From positions 62,001-126,000 of the forward strand of contig NZ_JAJGAK010000002.1 in NCBI RefSeq assembly GCF_020866925.1: DNA of 64,000 bases. Direction: 5' to 3'. Under the pieces are notes generated by a model that saw only the letters and a program-made list of their open reading frames with translations, was not told the DNA's origin and did no database searches. Positions 25,320-34,897 of the stretch are shown piece after piece; the first letter of the stretch is position 1, and the number at the start of each line of letters is the position of its first letter. Both the position numbers and the translations under genes were made by a program. The DNA is from Noviluteimonas lactosilytica (lineage in GTDB: Bacteria; Pseudomonadota; Gammaproteobacteria; Xanthomonadales; Xanthomonadaceae).

Positions 25320-25511
25320 ATGCGAACGTGCGGCGACAGTTATCACCGAAAAGCGCTGCTTGCGAGCGACTTCGCGGCATGCATCCACTGTTCCGCGATC
25401 TACCCGCCAGCGGACATCACGGAATGGATCGACGACGATCAGTCAGCCATCTGCCCGCTCTGCGGTGTCGATGCCGTAGTGGGCTTCGACGGGACGGTGG
25501 ATGAGAAATAG
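25320..25511 (+). CDS. small zinc-ribbon protein
   Basis: 63-aa cytoplasmic protein MRTCGDSYHRKALLASDFAA with two Cys pairs, CIHC and CPLC, flanking PPADITEWIDDDQSAI, a pattern seen in a widespread family of small zinc-ribbon proteins of unknown function. The start ATG gives the normal family length; the longer open frame upstream runs through rearranged DNA. It converges with the adhesin gene across a bidirectional terminator. Confidence 0.75.
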   Translation: MRTCGDSYHRKALLASDFAACIHCSAIYPPADITEWIDDDQSAICPLCGVDAVVGFDGTVDEK

Positions 25512-25570
25512 CTGACCGAGCAACGCAGTCGCGACTTCGAGTAGCACCAACTGCCACGGCCTCCCAAAGA

Positions 25571-25598
25571 AAAAGCCCGCCTTTCGGCGGGCTTTTTT
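25571..25598. terminator. bidirectional intrinsic terminator
   Basis: AAAAGCCCGCC and GGCGGGCTTTT pair around TTTC, with A and T runs on both sides, between the convergent zinc-ribbon and adhesin genes. Confidence 0.9.
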
Positions 25599-25699
25599 TG
25601 TCGCATCGATCGAGCAGAACATCGTGCCGGCTCCATGATCGAAGCCGGCACGATGCCTGCGCGGCGCATCCCCCCCCGAGGCTGCGCCGCTTTTCGGTA

Positions 25700-28600
25700 T
25701 TACAGGTCGATACCGAAGCCGACGCCCGCCGAGCTGTCGTCGCTGCTGAAGGCACCGCCGAGGCTGAAGGACGCACGCTCGCCGATCTTCTTCGAGTAGC
25801 CGACGGAGAGCGCCTGCTCACCGTTCTGCCAGCCCGCGCCCACGCCGAGGCGACCGCGGTCGCTCTGGCTGTTGGCGGCGTTGATCGCCATGTTGAGCAT
25901 GGCCGCGCTCATCGCACCCTGCTGGTCGATGCGCTCGTCCTGCAGGCGCAGGTGCTGGTCGATCTCCTGCTGCATGCTGGTGAGCTGGCCACCGAAGGCT
26001 TCGAAGCGCGCGTCGGTGTACGCATTCGCGGTGGCAAGCGTCTGCGCCGACGAGGCACGCACCTGCGCGACATTCGCGGCATCCGTCGGCGCCGTACCCT
26101 CGGCGACGTTGGTGACGCGACGCTCGTTGCCCGCGCTGCCGACCGAAACGGTGTTCGCTTCGTTGGCGACCGAGCCCTGGCCGATCGCGACCGCACCCGT
26201 GGCCGTGGCGCTGGCGCCCTGGCCGATCGCGGTGCCGGACGCGGCGGTCACGCTGCTGCCCGCGCCGACGGCGACCGAATCGGTCGCTGCGGTCGCGATG
26301 GTCGCGCCGCTGCCGATCGCGGTGCCGCTGTCGGCGCCGACGTTCGCATTGGAGCCGAACGCGGTGTCGGTGCCATCGGTCGCGTTGCTGCCGGTGCCGA
26401 CCGCGAGGCCGTTACCGGTGCCGAGCGGCAGGTTGCCGCCGAACGTCTGCTCCAGCGCGTCCATGCGCGTGGTCAGCGACGAGATCGAACCGTCGATCGC
26501 GCCGAAGGCATCGCCCACGCTGTAGTAGCTGCCACCCTGCACCGCATACGTCGGCATGGCGAGCATGCCGTCGTAGCCGAGCGACGCACCGCCGCCGAGC
26601 GCGGCAGCGACCGAGTCGAGCTGCGCGACGTTGTTCGCGCCGGCCGCGACCAGCGCGTTGTTGAGCTGGCCGAGATTCACCGCGTCGGTGTCGGACGTGC
26701 CGGCCGCGACGTTGGTGATCTGGCGTTCCGCGCCGGCGCTGCCGACGGACACCGTGTTCGCGACATCGGCGATCGAACCGGCGCCGATCGCGACGCTGTT
26801 CACGCCGCGCGCTTCGGCTTCCGCACCGAGCGACGTCGCACCGTCAGCCGCAGCGACCGACGCGAAACCGACGGCCGTGCCGTTGACGATTTCGACGATG
26901 TTGCCCGGACGTCCGCCCTCACCCGTCCAATCGAAGCCACCGCCCGCGAACGCCCACGTACCGAGCGCCGTCGTGCCCTGGCCGAACGCGAGCGCCGAAC
27001 CGAAGGCCGAGCTGTACGCACCGCGCGCTTCGGAATAGAAACCGACCGCCGTGCTTTCGTAACCGTGCGCGAACGCACCCGAACCGACCGCCGTGCTGTA
27101 CCAGCCGGTGGCCTGCGAACCCGAGCCCGCCGCAACCGACAGGCCGCCGCTGGTGATCGACAGGTCGCTGCCGTCGCCCGCGCCGTCGGCGCTGAAGTAA
27201 TCGTTCGCGTGGCCGGCTTCGAGCGCGAGCGCGTCGAGCTGCGCCTTGTTCACCGCGTCCGTCGCTTCGGTGCCCGCGGCGACGTTGGTGATCTGGCGTT
27301 CCGCGCCGGCCGAACCGACGGAGATCGTGTTTTCGCGATCGGCGACGGAGTACGAACCCAACGCGGTGCTGTTCAGGGCGGTCGCGTAGCTGTAGGCGCC
27401 CAGCGCGGTGCTGTAATCGCCGTTCGCAGCGGCGGTGTCGCCGAGCGCTGCGCTCGACACGCCACCGGCGACGGCCAGCGGACCCACCGCCGTGCTGAAG
27501 TCGGCGACCGCGAGGCTGTAAGCGCCGGCGGCGAGGCTGTATTCGCCGCGCGCCTGCGAATACGCACCGTCGGCGATGCTCATCTTGCCCAGCGCCGAGC
27601 TGTACGCACCGGCGGCGGTGGCGAAGTCGCCGGCCGTCCAGGCGTATGCACCGATGGCATTGCTGAACTGACCGAACGCATTGGAGTACGTGCCGATCGC
27701 CGTGCTCGCGAAGCTGTACGCATTGGCGAACGCGCCCACGCCCGTCGCGTAGTCCGACGCCGCGGTCGACAGCAGGCCGATCGCGACGCCGTTCTTGCCC
27801 GATGCCCACGAGTACGAACCCATCGCGATGGCTTCGTCACCGATGCCGGCCGCGGTGTAACCGATGGCGATGGCGTCGAAGCCGTTGGCGTACGCCTCGT
27901 TGCCGAGCGCCATCGCAAACGCGCCCGTGGTGTACGCACCGGTACCCATCGCGATGGAGTACTGGTTCAGCGCGCGCGCATACGAACCCACCGCGAGTGC
28001 GTTCTGGTTCAACGCGTGCGAATCGTTGCCGAGCGCAATCGAGTACTTGCCCGTCGCTTCGCTGACGGTGCCGAGCGCGGTGGACAGGACGCCCGTCGCA
28101 CGCGCCTGCGCACCGATCGCCGTGCCGTAAGCACCCGTCGCACGCGCGCCGTTGCCGAAGGCAGAAGACCAGAGGCCGGCCGCATTGGCGGACGAACCGA
28201 CGGCCGTGGCGTTGCCGCCCGCAGCATTCGCGCGTTCGCCGACGGCCGTGGCGCTGGCGCCGGCGGCGTTGGTGGCGCGGCCGAGCGCGGTGGAGGCGGA
28301 GCCGCTCGCGATCGAGAAGCGACCGAACGCCGATGCGTTCGTATTGGTCGCCGAAGCGTTGGCGCCGACCGCAGTGGCCGACGTGGACGTCGCGGCAGCA
28401 TTCGAACCGAACGCCGCGCTGTAACCGCCGGAAGCATTCGCGAAGTTGCCGACCGCCGTCGCCTGCACGGCGGTTGCGCGTGCGTTGTTGCCGAACGCCG
28501 CGCTGTTGGCGCCCGAAGCGGTGGCCATGTTGCCGAAGGCCGCGCTGTACGCACCGCTGGCGACCGAAAGGTTGCCTGCAGCCGTGGCCCGGTTGCCGGC

Positions 28601-28846
28601 GGCGCTGGCCTGGTTGCCGATGGCCGAGCTGTTGTCGCCGGTCGCGGACGACAGGTAGCCGACGGCGGTGGCGAACGCGCCGGTCGCGGCAGTGGCGCCT
28701 GCGCACTGGGTCTGGCCCGGCGTGCCAGTCGCACAATCCTGTGCCATCACGATCGACGGGGCCATCCCCATGGCCACGAGCAATGAAGCGGTGAGTTGCG
28801 CGCGGACAAGCGACTTGCTGCGCACGCGGAGACGAGCGGTTTTCAC
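25700..28846 (-). CDS. trimeric autotransporter adhesin (YadA-like), paralogue 1
   Basis: 1048-aa surface adhesin. An extended signal region (MKTARLRVRSKSLVRAQL, cleavage likely after IVMA) precedes a very long head of about 14-residue left-handed-roll repeats of the form ATAVGxxAxAxGxxSxA. Three neck motifs follow at roughly residues 515, 710 and 912 (for example VSVGSAGAERQITNVAAGT), then a short coiled stalk (LRLQDERIDQQGAMSAAML) and the YadA anchor from about 985, ending SSAGVGFGIDL with the beta-strand pattern of an outer-membrane trimer. No ExsB-like or collagen-like inserts are seen. It is paralogous to the adhesin at 52259-55336. Confidence 0.95.
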   Translation of the reverse strand: MKTARLRVRSKSLVRAQLTASLLVAMGMAPSIVMAQDCATGTPGQTQCAGATAATGAFATAVGYLSSATGDNSSAIGNQASAAGNRATAAGNLSVASGAYSAAFGNMATASGANSAAFGNNARATAVQATAVGNFANASGGYSAAFGSNAAATSTSATAVGANASATNTNASAFGRFSIASGSASTALGRATNAAGASATAVGERANAAGGNATAVGSSANAAGLWSSAFGNGARATGAYGTAIGAQARATGVLSTALGTVSEATGKYSIALGNDSHALNQNALAVGSYARALNQYSIAMGTGAYTTGAFAMALGNEAYANGFDAIAIGYTAAGIGDEAIAMGSYSWASGKNGVAIGLLSTAASDYATGVGAFANAYSFASTAIGTYSNAFGQFSNAIGAYAWTAGDFATAAGAYSSALGKMSIADGAYSQARGEYSLAAGAYSLAVADFSTAVGPLAVAGGVSSAALGDTAAANGDYSTALGAYSYATALNSTALGSYSVADRENTISVGSAGAERQITNVAAGTEATDAVNKAQLDALALEAGHANDYFSADGAGDGSDLSITSGGLSVAAGSGSQATGWYSTAVGSGAFAHGYESTAVGFYSEARGAYSSAFGSALAFGQGTTALGTWAFAGGGFDWTGEGGRPGNIVEIVNGTAVGFASVAAADGATSLGAEAEARGVNSVAIGAGSIADVANTVSVGSAGAERQITNVAAGTSDTDAVNLGQLNNALVAAGANNVAQLDSVAAALGGGASLGYDGMLAMPTYAVQGGSYYSVGDAFGAIDGSISSLTTRMDALEQTFGGNLPLGTGNGLAVGTGSNATDGTDTAFGSNANVGADSGTAIGSGATIATAATDSVAVGAGSSVTAASGTAIGQGASATATGAVAIGQGSVANEANTVSVGSAGNERRVTNVAEGTAPTDAANVAQVRASSAQTLATANAYTDARFEAFGGQLTSMQQEIDQHLRLQDERIDQQGAMSAAMLNMAINAANSQSDRGRLGVGAGWQNGEQALSVGYSKKIGERASFSLGGAFSSDDSSAGVGFGIDL

Positions 28847-29024
28847 AACAGATTTCCCCTATGAAGACGATCGGCAGAGGCCGAGCCATGCGTTGGGCAC
28901 GACGTGCGCAACCCGCCGACATTGCCTTGCGAGACGACTGCACCGCCCCCCCCGCCGCGGGGGGGCCGCAGGGAAGCGAAACGCGCGCAAATGGCGACCC
29001 CGTTCAACACCGTGGTATTTGCCC

Positions 29025-29510
29025 GTGCGTCTGCTTCTTCTCGCCTCTTCCCTCGCCATCGCTTTCGCCGCCGGTTCGGTCGGTGCGCAAACGCCGACGC
29101 AGCCCGTGCAGGCCACGCAGGTGTCGCCTGCCGCCAACGAAGCGGCGAACGTGGTCAACGCTTTCATGGCCGCGCTTGCAGGCAATCGACTCGAAGTCGC
29201 GCGCCAGCTGATGACGCCCGACGCGGTGGTCATCGCGAACGGCCAGGTCATCGGCACGCGCGATGCCTACATCGACGGCGCGGCGAAGGGCGATGCCGCC
29301 GGTCTCGCGCAGGTCCAGCGCGAGTTGCTGCGTCGCGATGCGACGGCGAACGGCAACCTCGGCGTCGTGCTCAGCGAAAAGCGCATCACGCCGACGGGCG
29401 CACGACCGGGCGGTCCTGCCGAAATCGTGACGGAAACGATGCTGTTGTCCCGCGTCGGCGCCGGCTGGAAGATCGCGCACATCCATTGGTCGAACCGGCA
29501 CGCGCGCTGA
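29025..29510 (+). CDS. secreted SnoaL-like/DUF4440 protein
   Basis: 161-aa protein with a signal peptide (VRLLLLASSLAIAFAAGSVG, cleavage near AQT), then an NTF2-like fold: EAANVVNAFMAALAGNRLEV, LMTPDAVVIANGQVIGTRDA, ending WKIAHIHWSNRH. This family often serves as a small-ligand-binding or scaffold domain; no catalytic residues are evident. The GTG start is chosen because it begins the signal peptide; there is no strong ribosome-binding site and no in-frame ATG nearby. A G/C-run hairpin (about 28943-28967) lies upstream. Confidence 0.75.
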   Translation: MRLLLLASSLAIAFAAGSVGAQTPTQPVQATQVSPAANEAANVVNAFMAALAGNRLEVARQLMTPDAVVIANGQVIGTRDAYIDGAAKGDAAGLAQVQRELLRRDATANGNLGVVLSEKRITPTGARPGGPAEIVTETMLLSRVGAGWKIAHIHWSNRHAR

Positions 29511-29520
29511 CGCGCGTGCC

Positions 29521-31131
29521 TCAGCTTGCGAGCGCGAACGCGCCTTCGGCTTCGTAGTCGGCGATCAGGTCGGCCAGCATCGCTTCGACAGGCGCCATGC
29601 CCTTCGCATGGCGCCGCCATCCGCCGACGTTGCGGGTGTGGATGGGCTGCCGCAATTGCAGCGTGCTCGCGGTCGTCGTGACCGTCTTGTTGGCGAGGAT
29701 GTCGGTGACGCCCTCGACGCACGGCAACCCGAGGTACTCCTGCACGCGATCGGCTTCGACCTGCGGTTGCGCGACCAGGTCTTCGTAGCGCACATCGAGG
29801 ATGCGACCGGGCGCGATGGCATGCCAATGGCGCATCAGGCGCGCGTAGTTGCGGTAGTGCGTCGCCAGCTCATCGAGCGCATAGCTGTACGGGTAATACT
29901 TGTGCGCGAACAACTCCTTCAGGTTCGAGAAGCAGCTGTCCATCGGATGGCGGCGCAGGTGCAGGATCTTCGCGTGCGGCAGCGCCTTGAGGATCGCACC
30001 GCACCACTGGAAGTTCATCGGGTGCTTGTCGACGAAGAACGTGCTGTCGCCGGCCTTCCACGCGGTCTTCGCCAGGTAGCGGCGGCCGAGCAGCGTCGGG
30101 TCGAGCCGCGCGACGAAGTCACCGATGCCGGCATCCAGCGTCAGCGACAGGCGCTGGTTGTTCACCCACTGCATCTGCTGGCGGAAGTCGTTGAGCTCGC
30201 CGCACGTCCTGATTTGCGGATGGTTGCCCAGGATGCGCTCCAGCAGCGTGGTGCCGGTGCGGGGCATGCCGACGACGAAGATCGGCGTGCTGTCGCGCGG
30301 CACGTCGCCGCAGACGTCGAAGAAGCTGTCCGACGTCGCCTCGATCAGCGCGTCGTAAGCGGTCGTCTCGTGCGCGACATCGTGCGTGGTGACGCTGCGC
30401 CGCGCCTGCGCGCCGGCCATGAGCGAAGCCCATGCGTCGTCCGTCTCGCCGAGCGCGTCGAGTTCCTTGAACAGCCCGTACTGCACGTACGTCTGGTCGT
30501 CGTTGCCGAGTTCCGGCCGATCCAGCACCGCGCGCATGCGCGACACGCGCTCGCGCGCGAATTCCTTTCTCCCCAGCTGTGCGCGGAACCAATGCGCGTG
30601 GCCGAAGCCCGGCGCCTGGGCGATGCTTTCCTCGCACGACGCCACCGCGCCGTCGAGTTCGCCGACGAAGCTGCGCAGGATGCCGTGCGTGTTCGCCACG
30701 AAGGCATTGTCGAAGCCCTTCGCGCGCGCGAGGTCGATGCAACGCAGCGCGCGCGGCTGATCCTCGAGATTGCTGTACAGCCGACCCAGTTCGACCAGCA
30801 GGCCGGCGTTGTCGGGGTGCTCGGGATCGATCAGGCCCAGCGCGGAGTACGCCAGGTGCCACTCGCCGACTTCCAGCAGGACGTGCGCCACTTCGAGGAT
30901 GTCGCCGGCCTGCACGTGCTGGAGCCGCTGGCTCGCCTGGAACGCGTTGAACGTCGCTTCGCGCACGAGACCGGCCGCATGGCAGATCTGCGCCAGCATC
31001 GCGAACGCGAGCGGCTTGTCGGGCGCGTGGTGCACCAGCTGCAGGCACAGCGACTCGGCGTCGGCGAAGCGCTTGTGCTGGAAGTGCTGGATCGCCTGCT
31101 TCCACAGGCTCGCAAGATCGGGTGTGTGCAT
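29521..31131 (-). CDS. TPR-repeat sulfotransferase
   Basis: 536-aa protein with N-terminal tetratricopeptide repeats (about residues 1-260) and a C-terminal sulfotransferase domain. The 5' PAPS loop is VGMPRTGTTLLERILGNHPQ near residue 287; the 3'-phosphate region is HLRRHPMDSCFSNL. A late segment reads LDVRYEDLVAQPQVE. The substrate is unknown; related TPR-sulfotransferases are widespread in Lysobacter and Xanthomonas. The start MHTPDLASLWKQAIQHF avoids a proline/glycine-rich upstream reading that lacks TPR character. It converges with the SnoaL-like gene (10 bp apart). Confidence 0.9.
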   Translation of the reverse strand: MHTPDLASLWKQAIQHFQHKRFADAESLCLQLVHHAPDKPLAFAMLAQICHAAGLVREATFNAFQASQRLQHVQAGDILEVAHVLLEVGEWHLAYSALGLIDPEHPDNAGLLVELGRLYSNLEDQPRALRCIDLARAKGFDNAFVANTHGILRSFVGELDGAVASCEESIAQAPGFGHAHWFRAQLGRKEFARERVSRMRAVLDRPELGNDDQTYVQYGLFKELDALGETDDAWASLMAGAQARRSVTTHDVAHETTAYDALIEATSDSFFDVCGDVPRDSTPIFVVGMPRTGTTLLERILGNHPQIRTCGELNDFRQQMQWVNNQRLSLTLDAGIGDFVARLDPTLLGRRYLAKTAWKAGDSTFFVDKHPMNFQWCGAILKALPHAKILHLRRHPMDSCFSNLKELFAHKYYPYSYALDELATHYRNYARLMRHWHAIAPGRILDVRYEDLVAQPQVEADRVQEYLGLPCVEGVTDILANKTVTTTASTLQLRQPIHTRNVGGWRRHAKGMAPVEAMLADLIADYEAEGAFALAS

Positions 31132-31304
31132 GACGGATACCGGAATGGATCGAAGAGCCGGCGCCTCGCACCCGCCCCCGCAGTTCAACAGCCCCCCGTC
31201 TCCCGGACACCCCCCGCGGTGGGGGGTTATCGGCTCGATAAGTCCGACCGATCTTGCCCGGGCTCGACCCATCCGCGTCGCGCAAATCATCTCCAGGGGA
31301 AAAC

Positions 31305-32972
31305 ATGTCGTCGCTTGCCAAGGCCCTCTCCGTGGCCATCATTTTCGGAGCCGCCGGCCAGGCCGCGGCGGCCGACAACGCCACCATCGCCACTCGCGCG
31401 CTGGGCGTCATCCGCAACAACCCGGTGCCCACGCGCCTGTCCGCCAATGACGCATTCGTCACGCGCGATGTCATCGTCGGCCGCGATGGCACCGAACACG
31501 TGCGTTTCGATCGCACGTACAAGGGCCTGCCGGTCATCGGCGGCGACCTCGTCGTCCATTCGAAGGCCGGCGTGCTCAAGCGCACGAGCCTGACCCAGGC
31601 GTCGGCGATCAACGTGTCGACCACGCCGACGATCACGTCCGCCGCCGCGATCGCCACTGCCGGCAGGGCGTGGGCGATGGCTTACGACGTGTCGCCGACC
31701 TCGCGCCTGGTCGTCTTCGCGCCGGCCGCCAAGACGCCGAAGCTCGCGCACGACGTGGTCTACGTCGGCCGTGCGAAGGACGGCACGCCGATTCGCATGC
31801 ACTACTACGTCGACGCCGTCACCGGCGCGATCCTCGACAAGACGAACGCGATCAAGACCGGCACGCTGCCGGGCACCGGTTATCCGACCGGCAACACGCC
31901 GCCGCCGCCGAACGTCATCCCGTCCATCGGCCCGGGCTTCTCGCTGTTCGCCGGCAACGTCACGCTGAACACGCAGTTCAACAACACGCGCCGCATCTAC
32001 GAGCTGATCGACCCCACGCGCGGCAACACGTCGATCACCGACATGGGCAACGGCTACCGCACCGGCGGCACGCTGATGGTCGACGCGGACAACCGTTGGG
32101 GCAACAACGCACTGAGCGATCGCGTCAGCGCCGGCGTCGACGCGATGTACGGCTTCCAGAAGACGTGGGACTTCTACAAGAACAAGTTCAACCGCAACGG
32201 CATCCGCAACAACGGCCAGGGCGCGAACGGCGCGGTGCACTACTTCCTGAACTACACCAACGCGTTCTGGAACGACGACTGCTTCTGCATGTCCTTCGGC
32301 GACGGCAACGGCACCACCGTGCGTCCGCTCGTTTCGATCGACATCGTCGGCCACGAAGTCAGCCACGGCGTGACGGCTGCGACCGCCAACCTGACCTATG
32401 CCAGCGAGTCGGGCGGCCTCAACGAAGCGACGTCGGACATCTTCGGCGCGATGATCGAGTACTACGCCAACAACGCGAAGCAGCCGCCGAACTACGTCAT
32501 CGGCGAACAGATCTTCACGACGCCGGCCTGGAACAAGTTCATCCGCACGATGTTCAAGCCGAACCTCGACGGCCTGTCGCCGGACTGCTACCCGAGCGCC
32601 ACCACCCCGTCGAACGGCATCAGCCTTGGCAACTTCAAGGCGATGGACGTGCACTACTCGTCGGGCGTGGCGAACCACTTCTTCTACCTGCTCGCCGAAG
32701 GCGTGGTCGTGCCCGCCGACTATGCCGCCGGCACCCCGGCCAACCTCGGCCCGAGCAACCTGGTGTGCAACGGCAACACCGGCCTGACCGGCATCGGCCG
32801 CGACGCCGCCATGCAGATCTGGTACCACGCGCTGACGGTGTACATGACGTCGAACTCGGACTACGCCGCGGCCCGCGCCGCGACGGCGCAGGCCGCGATC
32901 GACCTCTACGGTGCGGGTTCGACGCAGCACAACGCTGTCATCGACACCTGGGCCGCGGTCAGCATGCCCTGA
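31305..32972 (+). CDS. secreted M4 (thermolysin-like) metallopeptidase
   Basis: 555-aa preproenzyme. A signal peptide (MSSLAKALSVAIIFGAAGQA) is followed by an FTP/propeptide region (residues about 30-190; LPVIGGDLVVHSKAGVL) and a catalytic domain. The zinc motif is GHEVSHGVT near residue 349, with the third ligand Glu in GGLNEATSDIFG near 370 and the downstream His in MDVHYSSGVANHFFYL. It is an extracellular general protease by family. AGGGGAAAAC precedes the ATG. A strong terminator follows. Confidence 0.95.
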   Translation: MSSLAKALSVAIIFGAAGQAAAADNATIATRALGVIRNNPVPTRLSANDAFVTRDVIVGRDGTEHVRFDRTYKGLPVIGGDLVVHSKAGVLKRTSLTQASAINVSTTPTITSAAAIATAGRAWAMAYDVSPTSRLVVFAPAAKTPKLAHDVVYVGRAKDGTPIRMHYYVDAVTGAILDKTNAIKTGTLPGTGYPTGNTPPPPNVIPSIGPGFSLFAGNVTLNTQFNNTRRIYELIDPTRGNTSITDMGNGYRTGGTLMVDADNRWGNNALSDRVSAGVDAMYGFQKTWDFYKNKFNRNGIRNNGQGANGAVHYFLNYTNAFWNDDCFCMSFGDGNGTTVRPLVSIDIVGHEVSHGVTAATANLTYASESGGLNEATSDIFGAMIEYYANNAKQPPNYVIGEQIFTTPAWNKFIRTMFKPNLDGLSPDCYPSATTPSNGISLGNFKAMDVHYSSGVANHFFYLLAEGVVVPADYAAGTPANLGPSNLVCNGNTGLTGIGRDAAMQIWYHALTVYMTSNSDYAAARAATAQAAIDLYGAGSTQHNAVIDTWAAVSMP

Positions 32973-32998
32973 TCCACGCGTGTCACGAAGTAACGAAG

Positions 32999-33025
32999 AA
33001 CCCGCCGGCAACGGCGGGTTTTTTG
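32999..33025 (+). terminator. intrinsic terminator after M4 peptidase
   Basis: AACCCGCCG and CGGCGGGTT pair around GCAA, followed by a run of T. Confidence 0.92.
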
Positions 33026-33105
33026 TTGCGCCGCGGGTCGCCGCGCACGCGCGCGATTAATTATGTTCGTTGAAATCCGCCGACGTGCGAGGCAGCCTTG
33101 CGGGC

Positions 33106-33534
33106 ATGACCACCCGCCAACGCCTCATGTTCGCCAACGGCATCGTCCTCGGACTGTTCGCCGTCCCGTCGTTCTTCATGGACATCCGCGCGATCTTCTT
33201 CGGCGTCGGGCCCCTGGGCACGGCCCTGCGCGGCGAGCCGTCGACCGGCATCGGCTTCCTCGAAGCGCATGGCCTGGCCGCGATCTTCGCGTTCTGCTTT
33301 CTCTACGTGGGGCGAACGCAGGCATCGCCCGCGCGCGCATGGCACTTCACGGCCTCGGCCGTCCACACGCTGCTGGGCGCGTCGAACATCGCGCTTTGGC
33401 AGTTCTTCGTCCTGATGGACATGCTCCCGATGGGCTACGTGTCGACCGGCGTACACATCGTGTTCGCGGTGTTGCAGTTCGTGGCGGGGATGCGCGCTAC
33501 TTCGAGAGACGCTGCAACGGGTGCGCCTCGGTAG
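33106..33534 (+). CDS. small four-helix membrane protein
   Basis: 142-aa protein MTTRQRLMFANGIVLGLFAV with about four predicted membrane segments (residues about 8-28, 52-72, 80-102, 108-130). No catalytic motif is visible and I do not recognise the family. A TTG at 33070 would extend it by 12 residues; the ATG is preferred. The 3' end overlaps the convergent GH47 gene by 38 bp. Confidence 0.75.
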   Translation: MTTRQRLMFANGIVLGLFAVPSFFMDIRAIFFGVGPLGTALRGEPSTGIGFLEAHGLAAIFAFCFLYVGRTQASPARAWHFTASAVHTLLGASNIALWQFFVLMDMLPMGYVSTGVHIVFAVLQFVAGMRATSRDAATGAPR

Positions 33535-34888
33535 TCAGCACGACCTTGTCGAGGTCGAGCGTCTCCGGCGGCGCGAACAGCAGATAGAAGTACTTGAACG
33601 TTTCGGCGAGCACGAAGCTCTCCATGTCGTCCGCCTGCTCCATCGTCGTCACGTCCTTGATGGCGGCGTAGCCCGCCTCGGTGCGGCAGTGCTTGATGAA
33701 GTCCTCGAACAACTTGCGGCCCATCGCGCGATATTGCGGGTCGCCCGTGAGGCGATACAGGTACCAGGTGGATTCGACGATTTCCGGACGTAACGGATAG
33801 CCGGCGGCAGTGATCTTCTTCTTGCGATAGTCGTAGGCCTCGGGCTCGATGCCGTGCAGGTTCCACATCGCGAACGATGATGCCTGCAGGCGACGCGCGT
33901 GCTCGATGTCGCCGGAATAGGCAAGCATGCCCGGATAGAACGCATCGAGTGCGCCGTACTCGTGGCCCGTGCGCGCACCGGTGTGCATGTCGACCTGGCC
34001 GGACCACAGGGCGCCGTCGACGTCTTCGAGGTAGTACTTGTTGGCCGCGGCGATGCTCGGCGTCCACATCGCCAGGCAGTCCTTGTCGTCGAACAGCTTC
34101 CAGCACTTGAACAGGTACTCGTAGTACGAGTCGATGCGCGCGCCCATGTGGCTGCTCGTGTGCGTCCACTTGCCGGTCACCGGATCGATACGCTCGCCGA
34201 CGAGGTCGATCTTCGAACGGCGCTTGTACGTTTCGACCAACGCGCGCTTGGCCTTCTCGTAGTACATCGGGTTGCCGGTGAGCTTGCTCAGCGTGCCGTA
34301 CTCGAGCAGCAGCGTGCCGGTTTCCGCCGGATTGGTATCGATGCCCTGCCCCTTGCCGGTGCGCAGGTTGACGTTCACGTACGGCAGGCCGGTCGGCGTA
34401 TCGAACACCGGCAGCATGCGCTTGCCGAGATCTTCGGCGAGCGCGAGCAGGCGTTCGTCGCCGGTGGCTTGGTACGCGGACAGCAATCCGCCCAGCAGGC
34501 GGATCACGACCTCGAAGTGTTTGACGTCGAGATCCTTGTCGAATGACAGCTGCTTTGCGATCAGCTCGCGCGTTGCCTTCGCCTCGTCGTCCAGGCCCAT
34601 GAGCAGCATCGTGTCGAGCGCATCGATCGGCGTCATCAGCAGCGATTGCGCGTACCAATCCTGCGGCTTCTTGCTCAGCGGCTTGAGTGCGTCGTGGCCC
34701 CAGGCGTACTGCTTGTAGCCGCCCCATGCGTGCAGGAACTCGGTCTTGACGCGTGCGGCAAGGCGCGCGGCTTCGGCATCGTCGACGGTTTGCGCGGCAG
34801 CGGCCGGGGCAACGGCGGGCTTCTCCGCGGCGACGCCGACGACGGGGATCAACGACAGGGCCAGCAACAACGCACGCACATTCGACAT
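33497..34888 (-). CDS. GH47 family alpha-1,2-mannosidase, exported
   Basis: 463-aa class I mannosidase, a family best known from eukaryotic N-glycan trimming and also present in some bacteria. A signal peptide ends near VGVAA. Family blocks are AWGGYKQYAWGHDALKPLSK, IDALDTMLLMGL, KHFEVVIRLLGGLLSAY (with an acid residue), THTSSHMGARIDSYYEYL, GYPLRPEIVESTWYLYRLTG, FVLAETFKYFYLLF and the calcium-binding Thr in VLTTEAHP. It removes terminal alpha-1,2-linked mannose by inversion with calcium. It is the last gene of a four-gene minus-strand operon, 9 bp after the isomerase gene. Confidence 0.93.
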   Translation of the reverse strand: MSNVRALLLALSLIPVVGVAAEKPAVAPAAAAQTVDDAEAARLAARVKTEFLHAWGGYKQYAWGHDALKPLSKKPQDWYAQSLLMTPIDALDTMLLMGLDDEAKATRELIAKQLSFDKDLDVKHFEVVIRLLGGLLSAYQATGDERLLALAEDLGKRMLPVFDTPTGLPYVNVNLRTGKGQGIDTNPAETGTLLLEYGTLSKLTGNPMYYEKAKRALVETYKRRSKIDLVGERIDPVTGKWTHTSSHMGARIDSYYEYLFKCWKLFDDKDCLAMWTPSIAAANKYYLEDVDGALWSGQVDMHTGARTGHEYGALDAFYPGMLAYSGDIEHARRLQASSFAMWNLHGIEPEAYDYRKKKITAAGYPLRPEIVESTWYLYRLTGDPQYRAMGRKLFEDFIKHCRTEAGYAAIKDVTTMEQADDMESFVLAETFKYFYLLFAPPETLDLDKVVLTTEAHPLQRLSK

Positions 34889-34897
34889 GGGCTCGCC

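Noticed and set aside
25700-28846. Regular repeats that could suggest a CRISPR array or satellite
   Set aside because: They are coding repeats of about 14 codons inside a trimeric adhesin head; there are no constant-length spacers.
28943-31227. Homopolymeric G/C hairpins near 28943-28967 and 31209-31227 as regulatory RNAs
   Set aside because: They are simple C-run/G-run complements without a promoter or T-run; they may only be weak structural elements.
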